From NCBI RefSeq assembly GCF_018919385.1, contig NZ_JAHLMF010000005.1, forward strand, positions 1 to 64,000: a stretch of DNA of 64,000 nt, given 5' to 3'. Origin of the DNA: Geomonas diazotrophica. Lineage in GTDB: Bacteria; Desulfobacterota; Desulfuromonadia; Geobacterales; Geobacteraceae. A model generated the notes under the pieces. It saw nothing but the letters and a program-made list of their open reading frames with translations. It searched no databases and was not told where the DNA came from. A program made the translations under genes and the position numbers. Shown here in pieces: positions 1 to 8,621 of the stretch; the stretch's first letter is position 1; each line of letters begins with the position of its first letter.

Positions 1-87
1 TTTTACAATCGCAAGAGGCTACACTCTGCCATTGGCTATTGCTCCCCAGAAGAGTTCGAGCAGCAGGAGTTGAAGATGGCAGCATAA
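1..87 (+). mobile_element. IS3-family transposase (OrfB), C-terminal fragment
   Basis: The window opens inside a reading frame that runs from base 1 to a TAA at 85-87 (28 residues visible). It begins FYNRKRLHSAIGYCSPEEFE, which is the conserved C-terminal end of the IS3-family OrfB integrase core (the YNxxRxHxALGxxSPxxF signature). The DDE catalytic residues lie upstream, outside the window. Bases about 99-131 (gtgtcc...aggtca) may be the right terminal inverted repeat, because IS3-group ends often look like this; the partner end is not visible. Whether the upstream copy is intact cannot be judged here. Confidence 0.85.
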
Positions 88-148
88 GGGTTTCTAACGT
101 GTCCTCTATTGCGAAGATAGGCCATAGGTCACTTCGCCTACCGCGACG

Positions 149-234
149 CCCTCACCCCAACCCTCTCCCAACGGGAGAGGGAGTGAACGACACCCTCACC
201 CCAACCCTCTCCCATGGGGAGAGGGAGTGAACGA
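149..234. repeat. Two tandem copies of a 42-bp palindromic (REP-like) repeat
   Basis: Two near-identical 42-base units lie at 149-190 and 193-234, with a 44-base period. Each starts ccctcaccccaaccctctcc and continues with gggagagggagtgaacga, so each can fold on CTCTCCC/GGGAGAG. The units differ mainly in the loop (caac versus catg). They fill the leader just before mnmA. Related single copies are at 10901-10936 and 21941-21974. Confidence 0.85.
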
Positions 235-256
235 TGCCCAGATGAACGGAAAAAGA

Positions 257-1327
257 ATGTCTGATAAAAAACGTGTAGTTGTGGCTATGAGCGGCGGCGT
301 CGATTCTTCGGTGACCGCCGCTCTTCTCAAGGAACAGGGATACGACGTCATGGGGGTCTCGCTGCAGCTTTACGAGCGCCCCGAACAGACGCCGTCCGGC
401 GGAAAGACCTGCTGCTCTCTCACCGACGTGATGGACGCCGCCCGAGTCGCCAAGCGCCTGGGGATCCCCTTCCAGGTGGTTGACCTGCGCCAGCGCTTCC
501 AGGAGCTGGTGATCAACGATTTCATCTCCGAGTACAAGGCGGGACGGACCCCGAACCCCTGCGCCCGCTGCAACGAGAGGATCAAGTTCGGCCTGCTCCT
601 CGAGATGACCGCCTCCTTCGACGCCGACCTCCTCGCCACCGGCCACTACGCCCGCATCGAGGCCGATGCCACCGGGATCTACCGGTTGCGCAAGGGGCAC
701 GATCCCCGCAAAGACCAGACCTATTTCCTGTTCGGGATGAACCAGCGGCAACTCGCCCGCACCATCTTCCCGGTGGGTCACCTTGAGAAGCCCGAGGTGC
801 GGCAGCTCGCCACGCGCTTCAACCTGCCGGTGGCACAGAAGCAGGAAAGCCAGGAGATCTGCTTCATCCCCGACAACGACTACGTCCGTTTCCTGGAAGA
901 CAGCGGCGTCGCCCCGCGCCCCGGGGAGATCGTGGACCGCGACGGCAACATCCTTGGGCGCCACGACGGCATCCACCGCTTCACCGTGGGACAACGGCGT
1001 GGCCTGGGCATCGCCTGGAAAAAACCGCTCTACGTGACCGGAATCGACACCGCAAACGCGCAGGTGGTGGTCGGCCCGAAAGAAGAGCTGCAAACGAGCC
1101 ACCTTTTCGCTGACCAGCTTACCTGGACCGACACGCCCATCACCGGCAGCTTCCGCGGCAGCTGCAGCATCCGTTACCGCCAGCAACCGGTACCGTGCCG
1201 CGCCGAGCTGTGCCAGGACGGCAGGCTGCGGGTGGAATTCGACACCCCGCAGGGAGGGGTCACGCCGGGACAGGCAGCGGTGCTCTACGACGGGGACTCC
1301 GTAGTCGGAGGGGGCTGGATCCTCTAG
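257..1327 (+). CDS. mnmA: tRNA-specific 2-thiouridylase MnmA
   Basis: MnmA activates U34 of Lys, Glu and Gln tRNAs with ATP and inserts sulfur to give 2-thiouridine (family knowledge). The 356-residue product has the ATP PP-loop SGGVDSS at residues 12-18. The catalytic cysteine pair is C102 (in NPCARC) and C202 (in SQEICF), spaced as in E. coli. Length is normal for the family. ATG 257 is preferred over the GTG at 227 because GGA at 248-250 sits six bases upstream, while 227 lies inside the repeat. It converges on modC with a 14-base gap that holds only a short GGCG/CCGCC hairpin. Confidence 0.96.
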   Translation: MSDKKRVVVAMSGGVDSSVTAALLKEQGYDVMGVSLQLYERPEQTPSGGKTCCSLTDVMDAARVAKRLGIPFQVVDLRQRFQELVINDFISEYKAGRTPNPCARCNERIKFGLLLEMTASFDADLLATGHYARIEADATGIYRLRKGHDPRKDQTYFLFGMNQRQLARTIFPVGHLEKPEVRQLATRFNLPVAQKQESQEICFIPDNDYVRFLEDSGVAPRPGEIVDRDGNILGRHDGIHRFTVGQRRGLGIAWKKPLYVTGIDTANAQVVVGPKEELQTSHLFADQLTWTDTPITGSFRGSCSIRYRQQPVPCRAELCQDGRLRVEFDTPQGGVTPGQAAVLYDGDSVVGGGWIL

Positions 1328-1341
1328 GCGGTTGCCGCCGC

Positions 1342-2403
1342 TCAGCCCAGGCGGCGGAAGGACGAGGCCTTGATCACGGCGTAGACCTCGTTTCGCGCCT
1401 GGATGGCCAGATCGTCTGCCGCCTGCACCACCACCTCCGCGATCAGCGTTTCGTGCCCGCAGCGCAGTTCCACACCCACCTTGTTACCCGAGGGGAAGGT
1501 ATCCATGACGGTGCACTTCAGGAGGTTGCGGGCACTGACCGCCTCCGGATGCCTGGTGAACAGGATGATGTCCCTCGACGAGAGCTCGAACACCGCCATC
1601 GGCTCGTCGTCCCCCGCCGAAACGAAGAGTTCCTCCATCCCCCACCGGTACACGTACAGCCCACCCATCTTGCGCAGTTTCTCCACCTGCAACAGGTTGA
1701 TGTAGCCCACCTGGCTCTGCCCCATCCGATCCCGGGCCAGCTGTTCCGGCGTGGTCTGTCCGAGCACCCTCCCCCCAGCCATGGCGAGCACTTGGTCGGT
1801 GAGAAGCCGAATCTCGAGCAGAGAATGAGAAATGAAAAGATAGGGGATCCGGAACTTTTCGCTGGCGCGTTTCAAGTAGTGGATGACCTGCAGCTTGAGA
1901 CCGTCGTCAAGCGCGGACAAGGACTCGTCCATGAGCAGCAGGCGCGGGTTGGCAAGGATGGCCCGCCCCAGCGCGACCCTCTGCTTCTCCCCTCCCGAAA
2001 GCCGGTTCACCCCACGGTCGAGTAGGCCGTCCAACTTGAGGACCGAAACAAGCGCCTTCACGTCGATCTGCCGGTGCCGGACCGGGCAGCGCCGGTAACC
2101 GTAGAGGAGGTTCGACTCCACGCTGAGATGCGGGAACAGGCAGCTGTCCTGGAACACGATAGACACCCTGCGCTGCTGCGGAGGGAGATCGATGCCGCGC
2201 TCGCTGCTGAAGAGGCATTCTCCGTCGAGCACGATCTCACCCTCGTCAGGCTCGATAAGTCCGGCGATCAGGCTGACCAGGGTCGACTTGCCGCTTCCCG
2301 AGACGCCAAACACGCCAACCTGCTCCCCGGCCACGGTAAAGTCGGTCTTCAGATCGAAGGCACCGGCGAAATTCTTGGAAACCTCCACGCGCAGTTCCAT
2401 CAT
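1342..2403 (-). CDS. modC: Molybdate ABC transporter ATP-binding protein ModC
   Basis: ATPase subunit of a molybdate (or tungstate) importer, 353 residues. It has Walker A GVSGSGKST at 33-41, the ABC signature LSGGEKQ at 135-141 and Walker B LLLMDE at 155-160. The C-terminal 65 or so residues resemble a Mop/TOBE oxyanion-binding domain, which is what separates ModC from other ABC ATPases. The start is ATG 2403, overlapping the modB TGA (ATGA) with GGAGG just upstream; a second ATG follows at 2400. Longer readings of this frame upstream overlap modB and are not coding. Tungstate specificity cannot be excluded. Confidence 0.93.
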   Translation of the reverse strand: MMELRVEVSKNFAGAFDLKTDFTVAGEQVGVFGVSGSGKSTLVSLIAGLIEPDEGEIVLDGECLFSSERGIDLPPQQRRVSIVFQDSCLFPHLSVESNLLYGYRRCPVRHRQIDVKALVSVLKLDGLLDRGVNRLSGGEKQRVALGRAILANPRLLLMDESLSALDDGLKLQVIHYLKRASEKFRIPYLFISHSLLEIRLLTDQVLAMAGGRVLGQTTPEQLARDRMGQSQVGYINLLQVEKLRKMGGLYVYRWGMEELFVSAGDDEPMAVFELSSRDIILFTRHPEAVSARNLLKCTVMDTFPSGNKVGVELRCGHETLIAEVVVQAADDLAIQARNEVYAVIKASSFRRLG

Positions 2404-3083
2404 TGCCTCCTGGCCAGTTTCCTGGTGAGGCTCTCGTGAACCAGGAGCACCAGTACCGAAATGGAGATGGCGACGCCGCAAAGGACCAGCGCGGCCTCCT
2501 CGCCCCCCGGCGACCCCGCATAATCGTAGATGGCCAGAGGGATGGTCCGGGTGACGCCGGGGATGTTCCCGGCGACGATGATGGTCGCCCCGAACTCGCC
2601 CATGCTGCGTGCGAACATCAGCGACGAGCCGGCAACGATGCCGGTGCGGGACAGCGGAAGGATCACGGTCACCAGCGAGTCCAGGGGTCCGGCCCCGAGC
2701 GTGCGCGAGGCCTGGATCAGGCGACCGTCGATGGACTCCATGGCAAGGCGGATGGAGCGCACCAGCAGGGGGAAACCGACCAAGGCGGAAGCGAGCACGG
2801 CCGCCTTCCAGGTGAAAATCAGGCGCATCCCCAGCGGCTCCAAGAGGGGAGCGAGCCAACCGTTTTTCCCAAGGGCGACCAGGAGCAGGTACCCCATGAC
2901 CACGGGGGGCAAGGTGAGCGGGAGGTTGACCATGACCTCGAGGAGCACCTTGGCCCTGAACTTGAAAAAGGTCATCAGGTAGGCGTAGAGAAAGCCGAAG
3001 GGGAGGCTGACCAGCGTTGCGGTGAACGCGACCTTGATGGAGAGGACTATGGCATCGATATCGGGACTGCTCAGGGCGGGCAT
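2400..3083 (-). CDS. modB: Molybdate ABC transporter permease ModB
   Basis: Inner-membrane permease of 227 residues, the usual ModB length, with about five hydrophobic segments. The cytoplasmic EAA-type loop that contacts the ATPase is visible around 'IQASRTLGAGPLDSL'. ATG 3083 is chosen because AGAGGT lies eight bases upstream (gagaggtgacccc); the reading frame upstream has no hydrophobic start and no family resemblance. It is translationally coupled to modC by a four-base overlap. No modA binding-protein gene or modE regulator is adjacent, so the substrate-binding protein must be encoded elsewhere. Confidence 0.93.
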   Translation of the reverse strand: MPALSSPDIDAIVLSIKVAFTATLVSLPFGFLYAYLMTFFKFRAKVLLEVMVNLPLTLPPVVMGYLLLVALGKNGWLAPLLEPLGMRLIFTWKAAVLASALVGFPLLVRSIRLAMESIDGRLIQASRTLGAGPLDSLVTVILPLSRTGIVAGSSLMFARSMGEFGATIIVAGNIPGVTRTIPLAIYDYAGSPGGEEAALVLCGVAISISVLVLLVHESLTRKLARRQ

Positions 3084-3257
3084 GGGGTCACCTCTCTGTG
3101 ATGCCCTCCCGTAGCAGGTTCCATTCCAGATACGGTAAACGCCGCAAGTCGCACAACCACGGCGCTTCCGATCTGAGCCGCGGCACGGAGACAGCAGAGG
3201 TCCGGGATGAAAATGCTGAAATTTAGGGCACACAGGCCGCGCCGCAGGCAGGGCAAT

Positions 3258-3288
3258 AAAAAAGGGCGGCCCTCGCAACGGCCGCCCT
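3258..3288 (-). terminator. Rho-independent terminator of the chemoreceptor gene
   Basis: Nine-base stem AGGGCGGCC (3263-3271) pairs with GGCCGCCCT (3280-3288) around an eight-base loop. On the minus strand it is followed by a T run (the A tract at 3258-3263). It lies 27 bases past the stop of the minus-strand chemoreceptor. Confidence 0.85.
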
Positions 3289-3315
3289 CCCCTTTCCTGT
3301 CTGTAGATGTCCAGG

Positions 3316-4965
3316 CTAGCCGGCCACCTTGAACTGATCCATGATCCGCTCCAGGTCCTTCACGCAGACGGTGAGCTGTGAAGCCTGCTCGGCGCAGTGG
3401 TGCGAACCTTCGGCGGTGCTTTGCACCAGGTCCGTGATCTGCCTGATGTTGCCGCTGATCATGCCGGTGGTGGCGGTCTGTTCCTCGGCGGCCTGTGCGA
3501 TCTGAACGATCTCGCCGGCGACGACGTTCACTTGGTCCAGGATCTCGCGCAGCGCCGTGCTCGACTTGGTCGCCTCGCTGGTGCCGGCTTCCACCTCGTG
3601 CACCCCCTCCTCCATGGCGACCACGACCCCTCTGGTTTCCTGCTGGATGGTCTTGATCATGTCGCCGATCTCGCGGGTCGCCTTGGTGGTCCGCTCGGCG
3701 AGCGCCCGCACCTCGTCGGCTACAACAGCAAAGCCGCGCCCCTGTTCGCCGGCGCGGGCCGCCTCGATGGCTGCATTCAGCGCCAGGAGGTTGGTCTGGT
3801 CAGCGATATCCTCTATGGTGCCGATGATCTGGCCGATCTGGTCGCTGCGCTGCCCCAACTGCTCCACGGTCCCCGAAAGCCCCTTGACCCGCTCCGCAAT
3901 CTGCTCCATCACCGTAATCGTGCCCGCGACCACGGCGACGCCGGTCTCGGCGATGCTGCTGGTACAACGCGAGTTCTCCGCGGCATGCTGGCAGTTGCGG
4001 GATATCTCGTGCGAGGTGGCCGCCATCTCTTCGCTCGCGGTGGCCATAGTGACCGATTCGCCGGCGGCATGCCCGGCGTTACTTGCGATCTGCTCCGATG
4101 CAACCGAAAGCTGGTCCGCCGCGCCGACCAGGGTTGCTGAAGTGGCGTGGAGCTGCCGCATCACCTCGCTGAACCTTTCCACCATGGTCTTGAGGCTGAT
4201 CATCATGCTCCTGACACTGCCGCCCCCCTGGACCGAGACCTCGACTGAAAGGTCCCCCGTCGCGATGCGGTCCATTACGGAGGTACAGGCGACGAAGGTG
4301 TTGTGGATATTTTTGATGATGAAGGCACTCAAAACGACGCAGCCGAGGATGACGGCGAGGCAGAGCGCCACGAGCAGCATGGTGGAGCGGCTAAGTTCCT
4401 CCCCGGTGCTCTTTTCCAGCGCGGCCCCGTTGGCGTTGGTTACGCTGACGAGCTTGTCGATGCTGGCCCGGTGCTGTTCATAGAGTGCCGAGAGGGTCGT
4501 TAAGGACTGGTTGGCCTTGGCCTGATCCGCGGCCAGGAGCGCAGGGAAGAACTCGGCCTGGGCAACCTGGTAGAACTGCGCGGCGGGACGGTAGGATGCG
4601 CCTACCATCAGCTGTTTTTCCTCCCCGTCTTTGAGCTCCTTGCCCCAATAGGCGTGGCGCTCGTCGTACTCCCCTTTCAGCTTTTTGAACGAATCCTGCA
4701 GCGACCTGATCCTGCCCTGATCGGTCTCCCGCGCTGCCTGGAGCACCACCAGGTACGACTCGATGATGTATTCCGGCGGGGGGAGGATATCCGCCACCAG
4801 GTCCTTTCCCTGCACGAGCTCGTTGTAGATCGGCCCGTTCACCTTCACCCGGTTGATGATGGAGTACGCGGTAACGGAAACGAAAGCAAGACCTATGACG
4901 CAGACAAGGGCGAGGAAAACGATCTGCTGCAGCACGCTGAAACGGGAGATGGAGGATTGCCTCAT
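3316..4965 (-). CDS. Methyl-accepting chemotaxis protein
   Basis: Chemoreceptor of 549 residues. The first transmembrane helix spans about residues 13-35, a periplasmic helical-bundle sensor domain follows to about 190, the second helix is about 194-217, then a HAMP linker. The conserved cytoplasmic signalling tip contains the [19 protein letters not shown] motif and '[18 protein letters not shown]'. The sensor domain looks like a four-helix-bundle type rather than Cache or PAS. There is no C-terminal CheR-tethering pentapeptide. ATG 4965 is preceded by GAGGTG; the open frame upstream of it has no signal. No che genes are adjacent, so this is a stand-alone receptor whose ligand is unknown. 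Confidence 0.93.
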   Translation of the reverse strand: MRQSSISRFSVLQQIVFLALVCVIGLAFVSVTAYSIINRVKVNGPIYNELVQGKDLVADILPPPEYIIESYLVVLQAARETDQGRIRSLQDSFKKLKGEYDERHAYWGKELKDGEEKQLMVGASYRPAAQFYQVAQAEFFPALLAADQAKANQSLTTLSALYEQHRASIDKLVSVTNANGAALEKSTGEELSRSTMLLVALCLAVILGCVVLSAFIIKNIHNTFVACTSVMDRIATGDLSVEVSVQGGGSVRSMMISLKTMVERFSEVMRQLHATSATLVGAADQLSVASEQIASNAGHAAGESVTMATASEEMAATSHEISRNCQHAAENSRCTSSIAETGVAVVAGTITVMEQIAERVKGLSGTVEQLGQRSDQIGQIIGTIEDIADQTNLLALNAAIEAARAGEQGRGFAVVADEVRALAERTTKATREIGDMIKTIQQETRGVVVAMEEGVHEVEAGTSEATKSSTALREILDQVNVVAGEIVQIAQAAEEQTATTGMISGNIRQITDLVQSTAEGSHHCAEQASQLTVCVKDLERIMDQFKVAG

Positions 4966-5123
4966 CGCACACCTCAATAAGGGGGTAATCAATGGTAACC
5001 CTACCTGTATCGGCATCGCTGCACACAGCTTTAGCGCTAAGAAGGTGCAGGCGGCATCGGCCGCGGCGATCTGATTGGGGGAGACTGCTTGGGGAGGAGA
5101 GTGGGGTAGCGGGCCGGGGAAGA

Positions 5124-5903
5124 TCAGGCGCCGTTGGCCAGATGGGTGCCGCGCAGCAGGTCGCGGCTCTCTTGTTCGCCCAGCACCGACTCGACCACGG
5201 CGTACCCCGCCACCAGCATGTCCCAAAGATGCTCACCGCGATGGGCATCGGTACCAAGGCATGAGTACAAGCCGTGCCGCAGGAACAGCAGGGCGCGTTC
5301 GCGCACCTCGTAGCCGTAATAGCCGGCAAAGCTCCCGAGGTTCCCCTGGAACCTGCAGCCGAGCCGCTTGAGCGCCACGATTTCCGAATCCCCCATCTGG
5401 TGCTCGGGCTCCTTGCTGAACACCAGGGAAAGCGCGGCCCGGAACCCGCCTCCCGCTGTTGCCGGGTCAAAGGCGGCACAGCGCTCCGGGTGTGCTATCA
5501 ACGGGGCAAGGCCGTGCCGGGAAAAGGTTTGCACCATGGGGCGCAGCAGCTCGGTGCCTGCATGAAAAGGGACTTCCACGAGCAGGTACCGCGAAGTTCC
5601 CGCCCTCAGTGCTCCCGGCAGCATTTCCGGAAGGTACTGGTCCAGGTAGTGCTCGTTGCCGGGTACCAGGCGCAGGGGGATGCCCTCCTCGTCGAGCCGG
5701 CGCTGCATGATGTGTACGGCGCGAATGACGCGGGCGGGTTCGTTCTCATAACCGCCGCGAATGAGATGCGGCGTACAATGAACCGTGGCAAAGCCGAAGC
5801 TGCAGAGTGTGCGCGCCATATCGAGCGACTCTCTCAGGTCCACGGCGCCGTCATCGAGTGCGGGCAGCAGATGGCAGTGATAATCGATGAAGTCGGAACT
5901 CAT
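5124..5903 (-). CDS. PHP-domain protein, CpsB/YwqE-type tyrosine-protein phosphatase
   Basis: A 259-residue PHP-fold metalloprotein. The N-terminus [14 protein letters not shown] carries the HxH metal motif plus the following aspartate. Further ligands are suggested by 'VHCTPHL', 'PGNEHY' and 'LIAHPERC', with 'GTDAH' near the C-terminus. This pattern matches the CpsB/CapC (YwqE) manganese-dependent phosphatases that dephosphorylate bacterial tyrosine kinases controlling exopolysaccharide export. No kinase or polysaccharide genes lie nearby, so the partner is unknown; a histidinol-phosphatase-like role is a less likely alternative. No clear ribosome-binding site precedes the ATG. Confidence 0.85.
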   Translation of the reverse strand: MSSDFIDYHCHLLPALDDGAVDLRESLDMARTLCSFGFATVHCTPHLIRGGYENEPARVIRAVHIMQRRLDEEGIPLRLVPGNEHYLDQYLPEMLPGALRAGTSRYLLVEVPFHAGTELLRPMVQTFSRHGLAPLIAHPERCAAFDPATAGGGFRAALSLVFSKEPEHQMGDSEIVALKRLGCRFQGNLGSFAGYYGYEVRERALLFLRHGLYSCLGTDAHRGEHLWDMLVAGYAVVESVLGEQESRDLLRGTHLANGA

Positions 5904-6055
5904 GAAACATTCTGTAACACCTGTGTGCCGTCAAGTCAAAGCCCCGCAACATTACAATACTCTCACAGACACGTCTTCGCCGCTCACTGACCCTATCCCC
6001 CGCCTTGCCATCAGCAACGACCCCTGTAGAATTATCACTTGTGCAAGGAGGTACT

Positions 6056-7018
6056 GTGGAGAAGACCTTCCTGAAAACGTCGCGGCTGAACCAGTTCCTG
6101 GAGACCTTGCGCCTCTTCGGCGAGTTGCACGGCCCCACCGTCTCCGAAAGCGGAGTGCACCGCTTCTCGCAGCTGCACGACCCCGCGGAGCTGCAGCTCG
6201 ACTACCGCCGCACCCAGATCCCCCCCAAGAAATACCTGCTCCCCTTCAGGGAGGAGATCCTCCACTACGCCTCGGGCAGCTACAGTGAGGGATATGCCGG
6301 CGCCGGCGACCTCGTCCTGTTCGGCGTCCACAGCTGCGACCTGGAAGGGATCGCGTACCTGGACCGCGTTTTCCTCGCCGAACCCGTCGACACCGGCTAC
6401 GCGACGCGCAGGTCACGCCTGACCCTGATCGGTATCTCCTGCGAACCTGACGATTTCTGTTTTTGCACGGAAGGAATGGAGTCTTCCTCCTGCGACCTCT
6501 TCCTGGACGCCGTGGCAGACGGTTTCCGCCTGAGCAGTCACAGCGCCAGGGGAACGGCACTCCTCACCGCGGCAGAGCAGCTTCTGGAAGAGGGGCCGCC
6601 TCCGGCTCCACGCCCTTCGGGGCCCCGTCTCCTGCCGCAGGACCCGCAACTCCGTTTTTCGGAGCACCCGCTCTGGCGGAGGTTCGCCTCCACCTGTGTC
6701 TCCTGCGGGGCCTGCTCGGTCTGCTGTCCCACCTGCTACTGCTTCGACGTGCGCGAGTATCCTTCCCTTTCCGGAGGCGGCACGCGGATCAGGGAGTGGG
6801 ACAACTGCCTGTTCGCCAGCCACGGCGAGGTCGCGGGTGCCAACTTCCGCCCGGACCGTCTGGACCGGCTGCGCTACCGCTTCCTGCACAAGTACTGCGG
6901 CTTCACCCCGCTGCAGGGGATCACCTCCTGCGTCGGCTGCGGGCGCTGCAAGGAGGTCTGCCCGGTGGGCATCGACCTGCGCGAACTGACCGCGCCACCC
7001 GAGCGGGAGGAACGATGA
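6056..7018 (+). CDS. hydB: Sulfhydrogenase-type beta subunit, 4Fe-4S ferredoxin-like (HydB-like)
   Basis: First gene of a four-gene hydrogenase operon; 320 residues. Two iron-sulfur motifs sit in the C-terminal third: CVSCGACSVCCPTC and CVGCGRCKEVCPVGID. The N-terminal part matches the beta subunit family of group 3b (sulfhydrogenase) NiFe hydrogenases, which passes electrons between the hydrogenase module and the flavin subunit. The start is set at GTG 6056 because AAGGAGGT stands five bases upstream; an in-frame ATG at 6005 has no such site. Its stop overlaps the next start as ATGA. The role is inferred from family and gene order. Confidence 0.9.
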   Translation: MEKTFLKTSRLNQFLETLRLFGELHGPTVSESGVHRFSQLHDPAELQLDYRRTQIPPKKYLLPFREEILHYASGSYSEGYAGAGDLVLFGVHSCDLEGIAYLDRVFLAEPVDTGYATRRSRLTLIGISCEPDDFCFCTEGMESSSCDLFLDAVADGFRLSSHSARGTALLTAAEQLLEEGPPPAPRPSGPRLLPQDPQLRFSEHPLWRRFASTCVSCGACSVCCPTCYCFDVREYPSLSGGGTRIREWDNCLFASHGEVAGANFRPDRLDRLRYRFLHKYCGFTPLQGITSCVGCGRCKEVCPVGIDLRELTAPPEREER

Positions 7019-7866
7019 AAAAGGCCCAGCACACGCCCCACATCCCCTTCGCCGCGCGCCTGCTCGAGCGCAGGGACCTCTCGGAAGATACCACCCTGTT
7101 CCGCATAGCCCCCGAGGAGGGGGCACTCGCCGAACTCTCCTCATTCGTTCCCGGGCAGTTCGTGCAGCTATCGGTGCCGGGAGCCGGGGAAATCCCGATC
7201 TCGCCGGCGGACCTCCCCGCGCCTGACGGCACCCTGGAACTGTGCGTGCGCCGCGTAGGCCACGTCACGGAACTGCTCCACAAACAGCAGACCGGGGCCA
7301 GGTTGGGGATCCGCGGTCCCTTCGGAAGCGGTTTCCCGCTACGGGAAATGGCCGGCCGGCCGGTCCTGCTCCTGGCCGGGGGACTGGGGATCGCGCCGCT
7401 TCGTTCGCTCCTCATGCACCTTTTACGGCAAAGAAGCAGCTACGGCGAAGTCACCCTCATGTACGGCGCCAAGCAGCCCCGGCTCATGCTGTTCAGGGAG
7501 GAGTTGACAGCCCTAGCCGCCACGGGCGGGCTGCGGCTCTACCTGACCGTGGACTTCGCGCCGGAGACCTCGGAGGGCGAATACTCCTGCGCGATCGGCC
7601 TGCTGCCGGACCTCCTGAAGGGATTCCGCTTCGATGCCGTCAACACCTATGCCGCGGTCTGCGGTCCCCCTCCCCTGTACCGCTGCCTGGTCACCGACCT
7701 CGAGCGCGCGGGCGTTGCGGCCGAGCGCATCCTGCTCAGCCTGGAGCGCAGGATGCGTTGCGGTATTGGACGCTGCTGCCACTGCGCCCTGGGGCAGAAA
7801 CTTTGCTGCGTGGACGGGCCCGTGTTCCGGGCCAGCGAACTCAAAGGGATACCGGAGGCGTTGTGA
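7015..7866 (+). CDS. hydG: Sulfhydrogenase-type gamma subunit, FAD/NAD(P)-binding oxidoreductase (HydG-like)
   Basis: Ferredoxin reductase-like diaphorase subunit of 283 residues. It has an N-terminal FAD-binding barrel (FVPGQFVQLSVPG, where RxYS-type residues are expected) and an NAD(P)-binding Rossmann part starting LLLAGGLGIAPLRSLL at about residue 120. A C-terminal cysteine cluster (CGIGRCCHCALG...CC) is typical of the 2Fe-2S site in this family. In group 3b enzymes this subunit exchanges electrons with NADP(H). ATG 7015 overlaps the hydB stop; GGGAGG lies just upstream. The next gene starts within its stop codon, indicating tight translational coupling. Confidence 0.9.
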   Translation: MKKAQHTPHIPFAARLLERRDLSEDTTLFRIAPEEGALAELSSFVPGQFVQLSVPGAGEIPISPADLPAPDGTLELCVRRVGHVTELLHKQQTGARLGIRGPFGSGFPLREMAGRPVLLLAGGLGIAPLRSLLMHLLRQRSSYGEVTLMYGAKQPRLMLFREELTALAATGGLRLYLTVDFAPETSEGEYSCAIGLLPDLLKGFRFDAVNTYAAVCGPPPLYRCLVTDLERAGVAAERILLSLERRMRCGIGRCCHCALGQKLCCVDGPVFRASELKGIPEAL

Positions 7867-8621
7867 GACGAATGAAACTCGCCATAACCGGGCTCACGGC
7901 TTGCTCGGGGTGCCAGCTCACCCTGTTGAACTGCGAGGATGAGCTCCCCGAACTGCTGGGGCACTGCGAACTCGTCTACTTCCCCCTCGCGGAAAGCGGC
8001 AACGTGCTCGATGTGCAGTTTGACGCCGCCATCGTGGAGGGGGCCGTCTCCACCCCCAAGGACCTGGAGCTTCTGTTCAAGCTCAGAAACGCCAGCACAC
8101 ACCTGGTCGCCTACGGCACCTGCGCGCTCTTTGGCGGCGTCGCCGCCATGAACAACAGGGTCAGCACGAGACGGGAGCTGCTGCGGTCAGTATTCGGCGC
8201 CGGGGAGAAACTGCCGGAGAGCTTCCCGCCCGTTCCCCTGGCCAACTTCGTCAGCGTGGACGCGGCCGTCACCGGCTGCCCGCCGGAGAAGCAGGAGATC
8301 ATGGAGCTTGTGGTCGCCCTGGCGGCGGGAACCCTCCCCCCTGCACGGTCCTACCCGGTCTGTACCGAGTGCCGCAGCCACGAAAACCTCTGCCTGCTGC
8401 TGGAAAAAAGGGAACTCTGCCTTGGTCCCGTGGTGCAGGGTGGCTGCAACGCTCGCTGCCCGGCCACCGGCATCGTCTGCGAGGGGTGCCGCGGACCGGT
8501 GCGCGAGGCCAACGTTGCCCAGGAGCTGGAACTCCTCCTGGAGCGAGGGTTCGGCAGGGACGAGATCGAACGCAGGATGAGCCGTTTCAAACCGGAGTGG
8601 GACTATGGGAAGCGTAGTTGA
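7863..8621 (+). CDS. hydD: NiFe hydrogenase small subunit (HydD-like)
   Basis: Small subunit of 252 residues carrying the iron-sulfur relay next to the NiFe site. The proximal cluster motif LTACSGCQ is at residues 11-18, and a cysteine-rich C-terminal half (VCTEC...C, GGCNARCP, VCEGCRGP) should hold the remaining clusters. There is no Tat signal, so it is cytoplasmic, as in group 3 enzymes. GTG 7863 is preferred because GGAGG (7853-7857) is correctly spaced for it and too far from the ATG at 7872, though the latter cannot be excluded. It overlaps hydA by 17 bases. Confidence 0.9.
   Translation: MRRMKLAITGLTACSGCQLTLLNCEDELPELLGHCELVYFPLAESGNVLDVQFDAAIVEGAVSTPKDLELLFKLRNASTHLVAYGTCALFGGVAAMNNRVSTRRELLRSVFGAGEKLPESFPPVPLANFVSVDAAVTGCPPEKQEIMELVVALAAGTLPPARSYPVCTECRSHENLCLLLEKRELCLGPVVQGGCNARCPATGIVCEGCRGPVREANVAQELELLLERGFGRDEIERRMSRFKPEWDYGKRS

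Noticed and set aside
1342-2859. Long form of modC beginning at 2859
   Set aside because: Its first 150 codons overlap modB out of frame and lack ABC features; the true start is at 2403 with a GGAGG site.
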